Shown: piece after piece, positions 52,105 through 60,800 of the stretch
Layout: every line of letters begins with the position of its first letter
How positions within the stretch are numbered: the first letter of the stretch is position 1
Source: CAZAQK01 sp046344715
Lineage (GTDB): Bacteria > Pseudomonadota > Alphaproteobacteria > Rickettsiales > SXRF01
Assembly (NCBI GenBank): GCA_046344715.1
Contig: JBKDKX010000012.1
Coordinates: 41,518-105,517 of the forward strand
DNA: 64,000 nucleotides
Direction: 5' to 3'
Notes under the pieces: model-generated
What the model was told of the DNA's origin: nothing
The model's input: only the letters and a program-made list of their open reading frames with translations
Databases searched by the model: none
Position numbers and translations under genes: made by a program

Positions 52105-52572
52105 ATGTCTTCAAACTCACTAGATGTTATTAAACACCTGAATATCATCCTTAAGAATGAGCTCACCAGCATCAATCAGTATTTTCTGCACGCACGTATG
52201 CTCAAACATATGGGGCTTATGAAACTGGCGGATTATGAATATAAAGAATCCATTGACGAGATGAAACATGCGGATTTGCTGGTGAACCGTATTCTATTTT
52301 TGGAAGGCATTCCTAATCTGCAGGATTTGGGCAAGCTTATGATTGGCGAAACGGTGGAAGAAATTCTTACCTCTGACATGAAGCTGGAAGAAAACGGCAA
52401 AAAAGATCTTAAAGCCGCCATTATAGCCTGTGAAGAAAGTCAGGATTTTGCAAGTGCCGACATGCTGCATAAAATTTTAGAAAGCGAAGAGGAGCATGTG
52501 CTTTTCATTCGCTCACAACTTGGTCTTATCAAAGCGATGGGGCTTCCTGCATACCTGCAAACCCAAGTTTAG
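52105..52572 (+). CDS. bfr: Bacterioferritin Bfr
   Basis: A 24-mer haem-containing iron store. 155 residues; ferroxidase residues fit Glu18 (NELTS), Glu51/His54 with haem ligand Met52 in ESIDEMKHAD, Glu94 and Glu127/His130 in ESEEEHVLF. Co-directional with bfd. Confidence 0.96.
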   Translation: MSSNSLDVIKHLNIILKNELTSINQYFLHARMLKHMGLMKLADYEYKESIDEMKHADLLVNRILFLEGIPNLQDLGKLMIGETVEEILTSDMKLEENGKKDLKAAIIACEESQDFASADMLHKILESEEEHVLFIRSQLGLIKAMGLPAYLQTQV

Positions 52573-52582
52573 CTTGTAACAC

Positions 52583-52665
52583 TGTCATTCCCGCGTAGGC
52601 GGGAATCTCTATTGCAAAATTCACAGATGTAGCATAGAGAGATCCCTGCCTTCGCAGGGATGACA
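52583..52665. repeat. TGTCATTCCC-ended palindromic repeat after bfr
   Basis: 83 bp: TGTCATTCCCGCGTAGGCGG... and ...CCTGCCTTCGCAGGGATGACA are inverted copies around a short AT centre. It occupies the bfr-ppi gap. Confidence 0.8.
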
Positions 52666-52681
52666 ACAGAAAGGAATACTT

Positions 52682-53224
52682 ATGATCCGTACATTCATAG
52701 CCACATTTATTGCAATTTTAGGAGTTACCACCATGGCCAAAGCTGCTGACCTTGAAAACACATTATACCTCGATCTGAAAGATGGCCGTGTGGTGATTGA
52801 AATGCGTCCAGACCTTGCGCCAAAGCATGTGAAGCGTATCAAAGAGTTGGTGCGTAGTAAGTTCTATGATGGCGTGGTGTTTCACCGCGTGATTGAAGGC
52901 TTCATGGCGCAAACCGGTGACCCAACAGGTACCGGCACAGGTGGTTCTGGCCAGAAACTCAAAGCAGAATTCAGCGCAGAGCCGCACAGCCGTGGCGCGG
53001 TCTCCATGGCGCGTGCTAATGATGTAAACAGTGCCGACAGCCAGTTCTTTATTGTGTTTTCAGAAGCGCCAAGCCTGAATAAAAAATATACGGTATGGGG
53101 TAAAGTGACCTCTGGTATGGAATTCGTCGATAAAATCAAAAAAGGCGACGAAATGGAAAATGGCGCAGTAGAAAATCCTGATAAAATTATCAAGATGCAG
53201 GTGGCTGCCGACGTGAAGGAATAG
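52682..53224 (+). CDS. Periplasmic cyclophilin-type peptidyl-prolyl isomerase
   Basis: Speeds proline isomerisation in exported proteins. 180 residues: a signal peptide to about residue 21 (MAKAA), then the cyclophilin core with VVFHRVIEGFMAQTGDPTGTG and SADSQFFIVFSEAPSLNKKYTVWGKV. PpiA-like in location. The C-terminus is a normal end. Confidence 0.95.
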   Translation: MIRTFIATFIAILGVTTMAKAADLENTLYLDLKDGRVVIEMRPDLAPKHVKRIKELVRSKFYDGVVFHRVIEGFMAQTGDPTGTGTGGSGQKLKAEFSAEPHSRGAVSMARANDVNSADSQFFIVFSEAPSLNKKYTVWGKVTSGMEFVDKIKKGDEMENGAVENPDKIIKMQVAADVKE

Positions 53225-53351
53225 CCATTTCTATGGCCAATTGCCTTGTTGTTCGCATTTTTCAAATCCTCACGTATTAGTTTGTACGCTGCGGTTTTAA
53301 AAATGTTCGCGCCTAGCACTTGCCTCATATAAATGACTATTTGGAATTCAC

Positions 53352-54374
53352 TTGAAAACCGCCCTATTTGATTTTGAACTTCCTGAATCATTGATTGCAA
53401 CGCATCCCGCAAAGCCGAGGGATGCGGCGCGTATGCTGGTGGTAGATGGCTTGCGCGACATGGGTGTGCGCGATTTGCCGTCATTCCTTAAGTCCGGCGA
53501 TGTAATGGTGTTTAATGACACCAAAGTGATTCCAGCGCGTCTCTTTGGTAAGCGTGGCGATGCAGCTATTGAAGTTTTACTGCATAAAAAATTATCATCA
53601 AGCAACTGGCAATGCTTTGCCAAGCCTGCGAAGAAACTTAAATACTGCAATATTATAAACTTTGGAGAGAACTTTACCGCCGAAGTTATAGAAAAACGGG
53701 ATGACGGCCAGGTAGTACTCGCGTTCAATCAATCAGGCGAAGCATTTTATGAAAGCCTTACAAAGCATGGCCACATGCCACTGCCGCCATATATCGAGCG
53801 CGCTGATAATACGGAGGATAAAGAACGTTACCAGACCGTCTATGCGCAGCATGAAGGCTCGGTAGCAGCACCCACAGCAGGGCTGCATTTTACGCCGAAA
53901 CTATTGGCGGACATTGATGCTATTGGTGTGAAACGTGTACATATCACGCTGCATGTAGGCGGCGGCACCTTTCTGCCGGTGAAAGCGGACGATACTAAAG
54001 ACCACATCATGCACAGTGAATATGCGGAGATTTCGACCGATGCTGCCAGTGCCATTAATGCAGCAAAGCAGGCAGGGGGCAGGGTAATAGCCGTGGGTAC
54101 GACTGCGCTCCGGACGCTGGAGTCAGCCGCAGACGCGCAGGGATTGCTACACCCCATGGCACAAGAAACCTCTATTTTCATAACACCCGGCTATCGGTTT
54201 AGGGCGGTGGATCTACTGCTAACCAACTTCCACCTGCCCAAATCCACACTGTTTATGCTGGTTTCTGCCTTTTCAGGGCTCGAGACCATGAAAATGGCGT
54301 ATGAACATGCCATAAACCAGCAATACCGGTTTTATTCCTATGGCGATGCATGTCTTTTATTCAGGCAATCATAG
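53352..54374 (+). CDS. queA: S-adenosylmethionine:tRNA ribosyltransferase-isomerase QueA
   Basis: Makes epoxyqueuosine in tRNA. 340 residues; ELPESLIATHPAKPRDAARML at the start, FNDTKVIPARL, GSVAAPTAGLHFT, LHVGGGTFLPV and TNFHLPKSTLFMLVSAF. The frame starts with TTG at 53352; no ATG fits the conserved N-terminus. tgt, the earlier step of the same pathway, is close downstream. Confidence 0.96.
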   Translation: MKTALFDFELPESLIATHPAKPRDAARMLVVDGLRDMGVRDLPSFLKSGDVMVFNDTKVIPARLFGKRGDAAIEVLLHKKLSSSNWQCFAKPAKKLKYCNIINFGENFTAEVIEKRDDGQVVLAFNQSGEAFYESLTKHGHMPLPPYIERADNTEDKERYQTVYAQHEGSVAAPTAGLHFTPKLLADIDAIGVKRVHITLHVGGGTFLPVKADDTKDHIMHSEYAEISTDAASAINAAKQAGGRVIAVGTTALRTLESAADAQGLLHPMAQETSIFITPGYRFRAVDLLLTNFHLPKSTLFMLVSAFSGLETMKMAYEHAINQQYRFYSYGDACLLFRQS

Positions 54375-54422
54375 AAATTAACGATATTTTATGCTATATT
54401 GGCAAAATAAACGGGGGAAACT

Positions 54423-54662
54423 ATGACACAAGATAATCAGAAAAAATGCGGTGCAAGTGAAGGCTTTGACTATTGCTTTTGGGCGAAAGTATGCGTGGCG
54501 ATACCGGTTTTTCCAATGGTTGCTATCGCAGCAGCAAGCCAGTTTGATACACCAATGTCGCAGAGTGTTGCGGCAGTTTTGGCAGTATTTACCACTATTG
54601 CGCTTTCACGTTGGTTTGACCGCATACCGGCATTTCAGAAAAAGATAAATTTTAAGAAATAG
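54423..54662 (+). CDS. Small two-span membrane protein
   Basis: 79 residues with a helix at about 22-41 (VCVAIPVFPMVAIAAAS) and a second at 50-62 (SVAAVLAVFTTIALS), basic end. GGGGGAAACT precedes the ATG. Between queA and tgt. No family recognised. Confidence 0.6.
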   Translation: MTQDNQKKCGASEGFDYCFWAKVCVAIPVFPMVAIAAASQFDTPMSQSVAAVLAVFTTIALSRWFDRIPAFQKKINFKK

Positions 54663-54726
54663 TGCAGCCTTCCTTGCCTTTGGCTAGGTGGTGTATTATA
54701 CGGAACCGAACTATAATTTCCGTATT

Positions 54727-55854
54727 ATGCCCGTTAATTTCCATATTTATTCCATAGATGGTGCTGCCCGTACTGGTATTCTCAAAACCGTGCATGGTGA
54801 TATACGCACGCCTGCCTTCATGCCTGTGGGCACGGCGGCCACAGTGAAGGCTATGTTACCGGAATCAGTGGCGGCTACGGGTGCGGATATTTTACTAGGC
54901 AACACCTATCACCTGATGCTCCGCCCAACGGCGGAGCGCATCGCAAAACTCGGTGGACTCCATAAATTCATGAACTGGAACAAGCCGATACTTACCGATT
55001 CCGGTGGGTTTCAGGTGATGTCCCTGTCCAAGCTACGAAAAATCAATGAACAGGGCGTTACTTTCCAATCGCATCTTGATGGAACCACCTATGAACTCAC
55101 GCCGGAACGTTCCATTGAAATCCAGCATCTGCTGGGCAGTGATATTACTATGGTGTTTGACGAGTGCACTCCGTATCCCGCGACTGAGCAGCAAGCCGCC
55201 GAATCCATGCGGCTTTCCATGCGTTGGGCACAGCGCAGCAAAGATGCGTTCAAAGTGCGAGATGGCTACGCACTTTTTGGCATCGTACAAGGCAGTGTGT
55301 ATCCGCCGCTGCGAGAAGAATCCTGCAATGCTCTAAAAGAAATTGGTTTCGATGGCTATGCTATTGGCGGGCTTGCCGTAGGTGAGGGGCAGGAAGTGAT
55401 GTTTTCTACACTGGATTTCACCATGCCACATATGCCGAACGATAAGCCACGCTACCTTATGGGCGTTGGCAAGCCGGATGATATTATTGGCGCAGTGATA
55501 CGCGGTGTGGATATGTTTGATTGTGTGATCCCCACACGTGCTGGGCGTTTTGCCCGTGCCTATACGCCATGGGGTGAGTGGAATATCAAAAATGCTCGCT
55601 TTGCGGATGATGCCGCACCTTTAGAAGAAGGCTGCCCATGCCCTGCCTGCAAAAGCTACAGCCGTGCCTACCTGCATCATCTGTTCAAGGCCGATGAAAT
55701 GCTCGGGCCAATGCTGCTGACATGGCACAACCTGACATTTTACCAGCGTTTAATGCAAGGCCTGCGCGATGCTATAGAAGGTGGAACACTGGAAAAATTT
55801 ACAAAAGATTTTCTGGCAACCTATCGGGCAGCTGGGGCAGATGACGATGCGTAA
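54727..55854 (+). CDS. tgt: Queuine/preQ1 tRNA-guanine transglycosylase Tgt
   Basis: Exchanges guanine for preQ1 at position 34 of tRNAs. 375 residues; ILTDSGGFQVMSL, DECTPYPAT, GYAIGGLAVGE, DCVIPTRAGRFARAYT and zinc ligands in CPCPACKSYSRAYLHHL. ATG 54727 gives the normal N-terminus. Its end overlaps ydbH. Confidence 0.97.
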   Translation: MPVNFHIYSIDGAARTGILKTVHGDIRTPAFMPVGTAATVKAMLPESVAATGADILLGNTYHLMLRPTAERIAKLGGLHKFMNWNKPILTDSGGFQVMSLSKLRKINEQGVTFQSHLDGTTYELTPERSIEIQHLLGSDITMVFDECTPYPATEQQAAESMRLSMRWAQRSKDAFKVRDGYALFGIVQGSVYPPLREESCNALKEIGFDGYAIGGLAVGEGQEVMFSTLDFTMPHMPNDKPRYLMGVGKPDDIIGAVIRGVDMFDCVIPTRAGRFARAYTPWGEWNIKNARFADDAAPLEEGCPCPACKSYSRAYLHHLFKADEMLGPMLLTWHNLTFYQRLMQGLRDAIEGGTLEKFTKDFLATYRAAGADDDA

Positions 55855-56956
55855 GAAAGCTTTGTATGTAGTATTAGGTTGCCTGTTGGCTTTTGGCTTC
55901 ATTGTAGTTGCGCCGTGGAAAGACTGGGCAACGCAAACTATCCGGAATTCGCTTGTGTCACGTGGGCTTCAAGATGTCCAGCTCACTGTTGAGGCACTTG
56001 GGTTTAATGGCATTACATTCACCTCTGTGTCTCTGCCCAAAAAAACAGATGTGGTTATTGAGCGTACAACTATTGGATATTCACTGGTTGATTTTGTGCT
56101 GGGCCAACTTCATCAGCTTGAGTTGCGTGATGTGGTGATACGCCAGCAGGAAAGGATTATCACTTTAGGCCAAGGCACTATCGTGTTTCAGTCCACCGAT
56201 CTAAAGGATACGATTGCAGGTAACTGGTACGCAAAAGACATGGAGGTACAGCCACTTCCGTTTCCTGTGCCTGCCGTATCGGGTGATGGGGCATTTGCTG
56301 TTGATATCAATAAATTCACCATAAAAGGTAATTTGAAAAGCCTTGATTCAAGATATAACACCGCATTTTCTGTTGATTATTATATTAAGCCTAATGCAGG
56401 CATTTCGATTATGAGCATACCGAGCCTAGAATTGCCCTGGAATGACGGAAAAATTTTTATTCATGATGGTTGGCTACAATTTTCCGGAAAAAAGCGTTTT
56501 CGTGGCAATATTGATGTAAAGGATGTGCAGCTTGATACATTGCTTAAATCACTGGTGGGCGAGAAGGCAAGTGGTAGCGGGTTGGTTTCTGGTCGCATAC
56601 CGATTATCATAGAAGACGATGGAACACCGCTTGTTCATAATGCGATGTTGTCTGCTGGCGGAGAGGGGCGCATTCAGGTCGCTGAAGATGCATTGCCAGA
56701 TGGAAATGATCAGATTGCTGTGCTCAAAGGCGTGCTTTCTAATTTTCATTACGACACGCTGTCTATTGCTCTAGGTACAGATGAGCATAAAAAACTTTCC
56801 GCACGTATGATTGTGGAGGGGCAAAATCCACAAATGTATAATGGAAAGCCGGTTAAATTGAACGTGCAATTAACAGGCGATGTGCTAAGTTTATTGCAGC
56901 AGAGCGTACCCGCGTTTTCTGATCCAAAACAGCTTTTGAAACAAGGTGAACAATGA
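55847..56956 (+). CDS. ydbH: YdbH-family intermembrane protein (AsmA-like)
   Basis: A single-span inner-membrane protein with a long beta-rich periplasmic part, of the group with TamB and YhdP that helps carry phospholipids to the outer membrane. 369 residues: membrane helix at about 6-23, then repeated beta strands (DVQLTVEALGFNGITFTSVSL; KISLKSLD type) and a C-terminal amphipathic tail. Shorter than E. coli YdbH (~880). ATG 55847 overlaps the tgt stop. Identification rests mainly on the two genes that follow. Confidence 0.75.
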   Translation: MRKKALYVVLGCLLAFGFIVVAPWKDWATQTIRNSLVSRGLQDVQLTVEALGFNGITFTSVSLPKKTDVVIERTTIGYSLVDFVLGQLHQLELRDVVIRQQERIITLGQGTIVFQSTDLKDTIAGNWYAKDMEVQPLPFPVPAVSGDGAFAVDINKFTIKGNLKSLDSRYNTAFSVDYYIKPNAGISIMSIPSLELPWNDGKIFIHDGWLQFSGKKRFRGNIDVKDVQLDTLLKSLVGEKASGSGLVSGRIPIIIEDDGTPLVHNAMLSAGGEGRIQVAEDALPDGNDQIAVLKGVLSNFHYDTLSIALGTDEHKKLSARMIVEGQNPQMYNGKPVKLNVQLTGDVLSLLQQSVPAFSDPKQLLKQGEQ

Positions 56957-57138
56957 AAAATAATACTCCATTATTGTTGGTATTATTGGCACTGTCTGCC
57001 TGTACTCCGACAGTGCAGGTGCAGGCACCCGACAAGCCGATTGAAATTAATCTTAACGTCAATATCGAGCACCGTATAAAGGTAGAAATTGAAAAAGACG
57101 TAAAAAGTTCCATTGCTAAAAATAAGGATATTTTCTGA
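56953..57138 (+). CDS. ynbE: YnbE-family lipoprotein
   Basis: A small outer-membrane lipoprotein that stacks on YdbH. 61 residues; lipobox LSAC (Cys18) then TPTVQVQAPDKPIEINLNVN, the YnbE signature of P-x-x-P-I-x-I-N-x-N. Starts 4 nt before the ydbH stop. Confidence 0.88.
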   Translation: MKNNTPLLLVLLALSACTPTVQVQAPDKPIEINLNVNIEHRIKVEIEKDVKSSIAKNKDIF

Positions 57139-57467
57139 TGAAAACGTTCAAAAAAACCTCATTACTGACGCTGTTTTTGATGTTATTCGCCCTACCAGCG
57201 ATGGCACTTGGGCTTGCTGATGCTCGCAAACAAGGCATGGTGGGCGAAAAGACCGATGGTTATGTGGCCGCCATAAAGGCCTCAGGCGACGTAAATTCTT
57301 TGGTTTCCGAGGTAAATGCCAAGCGCAAAGCCGAATATACCCGCATTTCCAAGGAAAATGGCCAGCCGGTAGATGTGGTGGCAAAGCTCGCTTCCCCACA
57401 GATTATCGAGGGGTTGCCAGCCGGTTCGCTCTATCAGGGTAGTGATGGCGTATGGAAAACGCGTTGA
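57138..57467 (+). CDS. ydbL: YdbL-family periplasmic protein (DUF1318)
   Basis: A periplasmic helper of YdbH-YnbE. 109 residues: signal peptide ending AMALG, then LADARKQGMVGEKTDGYVAAI, VNAKRKAEYTRISKENGQPVDVV and GLPAGSLYQGSDGVW, all typical of the family. Overlaps ynbE by 1 nt. Confidence 0.9.
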   Translation: MKTFKKTSLLTLFLMLFALPAMALGLADARKQGMVGEKTDGYVAAIKASGDVNSLVSEVNAKRKAEYTRISKENGQPVDVVAKLASPQIIEGLPAGSLYQGSDGVWKTR

Positions 57468-57470
57468 GTG

Positions 57471-57498
57471 TTGACAAACGCTCCTAAAACCGTATTGT
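57471..57498 (+). promoter_or_regulatory. Promoter of tRNA-Lys
   Basis: TTGACA (57471-57476), 16-bp spacer, TATTGT (57493-57498), 67 bp before the tRNA. Confidence 0.55.
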
Positions 57499-57564
57499 CC
57501 CATTCTCTTTATTTTTAAAGAGTTCGTTTAGAGCCTAAATATAAGCACTTAGGCTCTTTAGGGA

Positions 57565-57640
57565 GATCTGGTAGCTCAGTCGGTAGAGCACCTGACTTTT
57601 AATCAGGTTGTCGCGGGTTCGATTCCCGCCCAGATCACCA
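57565..57640 (+). tRNA. tRNA-Lys (anticodon UUU)
   Basis: 76 nt including encoded CCA. Acceptor GATCTGG/CCAGATC, D-arm AGCTCAGTCGGTAGAGC, anticodon stem CCTGA/TCAGG with loop CTTTTAA (anticodon TTT), T-arm GCGGGTTCGATTCCCGC. Confidence 0.97.
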
Positions 57641-57684
57641 TATTTAAGGGGGAACAGTATATACTGTTCCCCCTTAAATATTTT
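57641..57684. terminator. 40-bp perfect palindrome ending the tRNA transcript
   Basis: Twenty bases (TATTTAAGGGGGAACAGTAT) followed by their exact complement, then TTTT. Directly abuts the tRNA 3' end. Could terminate both strands or extrude as a cruciform. Confidence 0.85.
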
Positions 57685-57806
57685 GGCAGGATGAATCGAA
57701 CCCCTGGGTTCGACAACTTTTCAGTAAGAAAAATTGAACGATGCAGGCTTTAATCGAGCCGCCGCTAGACGACAAATAGCCAGCAGGCCGTTTGTCAATC
57801 CCGCCC
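57684..57806 (-). ncRNA. Candidate tRNA-like multi-stem RNA after the giant gene
   Basis: On the minus strand a closing stem GGCGGGAT/ATCCTGCC (57798-57805 with 57685-57692, one G-U) encloses four hairpins: GACAAA/TTTGTC, GGCT/AGCC, TTTTC/GAAAA and TCGAACCC/GGGTTCGA. The 3' part GGGGTTCGATTC resembles a T-arm and the end is GCCA. It starts 7 nt after the stop of the giant gene. Not an intact tRNA. Confidence 0.45.
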
Positions 57807-57812
57807 AATTTT

Positions 57813-60800
57813 CTAGCTTGGTGTTCCTAGATTGCTTTGGCGTGTTGCGCCATCGGATGCAGTACCAGCAACAAGTTGGCCGGAGTTCGCAATATTCACT
57901 GCCTCAGATGCCATCTTGGAAAAATTCGTGAAGAATCCACCTTTTTCCAGTGCAGCCGCTAAATCTTCCGGACGTTTGGAAGGTTCTTCTTTTTTCTCAT
58001 CAGGTTTTTCTGCCTTGGCAATCACCGTGTTGCCTTCACTCATCATAGGTGAAGATGTTTTCTTTTCTGCTGGCTTAGGTGCCATTGCCATATTAGCTTC
58101 ATCTATGCTGTTAGCCGGTTTTTGCTTATCAGCTGGCTTCAGTGGCTCCAGTATGGCTGGGCTAAAGCTGTTGCGGGTTATCTGGCCAGTTTCCATGAAC
58201 TCCTGCTGTTTCTTGAGCAAGTCAGCACGAGTTTCCAAAAGGGTTTGTTCCATTTTCTCATCAATATCGACGTTTTTTCCAAGTTTTTGCTCGGCCGCGC
58301 GAGTACCTGCGATGCCCCTTTCCAAGTTACCTATCTTGAACTGGGCGAATTTATATTCATCGGTTTTCTGGAAGGCTGCCAGTTTTTCTGCTGCCATGTC
58401 AGTCTGAGGCGCCATTGCTTGTTCTTTTGCGGCAAGTTGTCCACGCGTCTGGATGGTGTTCAGCTCTGCAACAAAGGCATCTATTTTCTTTTCGTTGCTT
58501 CTAAGTGTCGGCTCAAATTCACGCAACTTATCCATATAGGGCACATATTGCTCTTTCTGGAATTTATTAAATTCTTCCCTAGCTGCGTTCAACTCAACAA
58601 ATTTATCGCTTTGGATACCGATGCCTGCGCCTGCTTTTTCCCAAATAGAAAGATCATTCAGTGCTGCCACGGGCATTGCTGCGCGGAGTATTTCCACTTG
58701 CTGGCGGGCGGTTAGGTCATCCGGATTTACACCTTCAGCCACAGATTTTTTGAGCATCTCATACGCTTTAGGGAATTGCTCTTGGGTGATTTTAGGTTCT
58801 TTACCAATCCCCATGCTTTCGCCGGTATCCAGTTTAGGCACGATATCTTCAGGCTTACGGCCACCTAGCAATTCAGGCGATTGCGCCAGCGTATCAATTA
58901 GTTTCTGGCGGCTTTCTTCATTGAAGCGTTTGGAGAAGTCCAGAGCCACTCGCGCTGAATCCTGATACACTTCCATCTGCTCAATGACCTTATCAGTCAT
59001 AGGCTTCATATCTGTAAACTTAGAGCTGCCAAATGGATTCATGCTTGCTTGTTCTTGCAGCGCAAGTGCCTTCATATTCATAATCTGCGCAGTTTTGGTA
59101 CTGCCTGGCACGTTGCCCATGTCCATCTCAATTTTCATGGCGACTGGAATTTCAGGGAACTTTGTATCTACTTTTGGCAGGGATACAATCGAGCCATCTG
59201 GCAATGCAAAAGATGTAATGGTTACATTTTGTTTGTTTTGCATCTCTGGTTTTTCTACCAGTGGCAGCAATTTTGCACTCACCAAGGCGTTGGCGTTATC
59301 TGCTGGATTTAACAGGCTATCGCCTTCTTTCATCAGCATACGCGTAAGGCTTGGGTCGCCTGAGTAATTACCAAAAGTGACGGCGTAAGTTGCAAGATTC
59401 ATCACTTCACGGCCTATCTCGCCGCCTACGAAACCACCTAAGCCACCAACGGTTTCACCAAGGCCTGCTGCACCTTCTGCTATACCTTCACCCAACGTTT
59501 CTTTGCTTGTAGCGGATTTAACGGCAAAGCCAGCGGAAACGGCTGCACCAAGAACAGGTATCTGCCTGCCGGCAAGTTTGAAGGAAGATTCCAATAATTT
59601 CTGGCCGCCTTTTTCAGCCAGTTCACCCAGTGCCTTGCCAGCAATTTTTTCTGTACCGGCGGCCACACCTTCAACTATTGCCTTTTGAACTGTTGGTGTT
59701 TGGATGGCTTGTATCCCAGCCATTGTTCCGGCGGCCTCTCCATATTGCATGGCGGCTTCGGTATCGCCTTTGATTGCGTTTACAACGGCTTTACCTGCAT
59801 TGATAACAATAAGGCCACCAAGGCCAGCTTTTCCAGCGGCATCATCAAGTTTACCCAGTGTTGAGTTTGGATTGCTTGTAGAAGGCGGTACAAATCCGGA
59901 GGCATTGCCAGGTCTGTCGGGAGTATTGATTTTTAGGGCGTCTTCTGGTGCGACAGGAGTTTTGGGTGCAGATTCCATTGCCGGTGCAGCGGGCTTAGGG
60001 GCTTCGGCAACAGGTGGAGGTGGTTCAGCCGCCATTGGAGCAATTGCTGCTTTTTGTTGCTTAGGGTCTGTACGGTCGCCGACTAATTCACTCGCAGGAG
60101 TTTCAGCACCAGCAGTTGGCTTAGCAACATTATCCATAGGTGGTTTAGAAGTTACAATATTTCCAGCTTTATCTGTAATACTCCACGTTTCATCAAACGC
60201 GGCTTTATCAATTCCTGTAACACGCCCATTATCCAATTTAAGGGTTGCACCTACGTCAAGAAATTGATTGTTGCCTGGACCCCACGCGTCTTTGATTACA
60301 GTAGGTTCAGTAATAGCTGCGGGCAGTAGTTTGGAAGGAGAGCCTTTTGGTCTAAATAATGCGCCTTTGCCATTCGGATCGTCACCGATGGCTTCATATT
60401 TTTCATTCAATATTTGTTGGCCATTTGGCCTGCCATTTGCATCGCGTGGGATATACGCATCTTCTCGTCCATCTGGCAGTTGATTAACAAAAATAACCTC
60501 GCCGCCTTTTGCAGTTATTCGTGATTCTTCTACTTTACCCGGACTGGTAATAATTTCTTCTCCGGGCTTTGCTGTTCTGACAAGGGTAGGTTTTGTTTTC
60601 TTGCCAAATACTGCTTCCGGCGCATCAAAATCTAATTTTGTAGTATCAAGCACTGTATAATTTACGCCATCACTGTTTTTGATGGTTTGGGCATTCATGC
60701 CTTGTTTAATTGGAGAGTCTAGTAATTGCGCATTGGGTCTTTGCTGCTTAGGATCTGTACTATCACCCACAAATTCGCTTGCAGGGGGCTGGGCAACAGG

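Noticed and set aside
51719..52175. Leftward frames overlapping bfd and bfr
   Set aside because: The rightward bfd frame has all four cluster cysteines; the others are shadows.
57684..57806. tmRNA or split tmRNA piece
   Set aside because: The T-arm-like hairpin is suggestive, but no tag-coding frame or pseudoknots are seen and the element is too short.
57565..57806. Integration site duplicated from the tRNA-Lys 3' end
   Set aside because: No second copy of the tRNA 3' sequence was found downstream, and no integrase gene is in the window.
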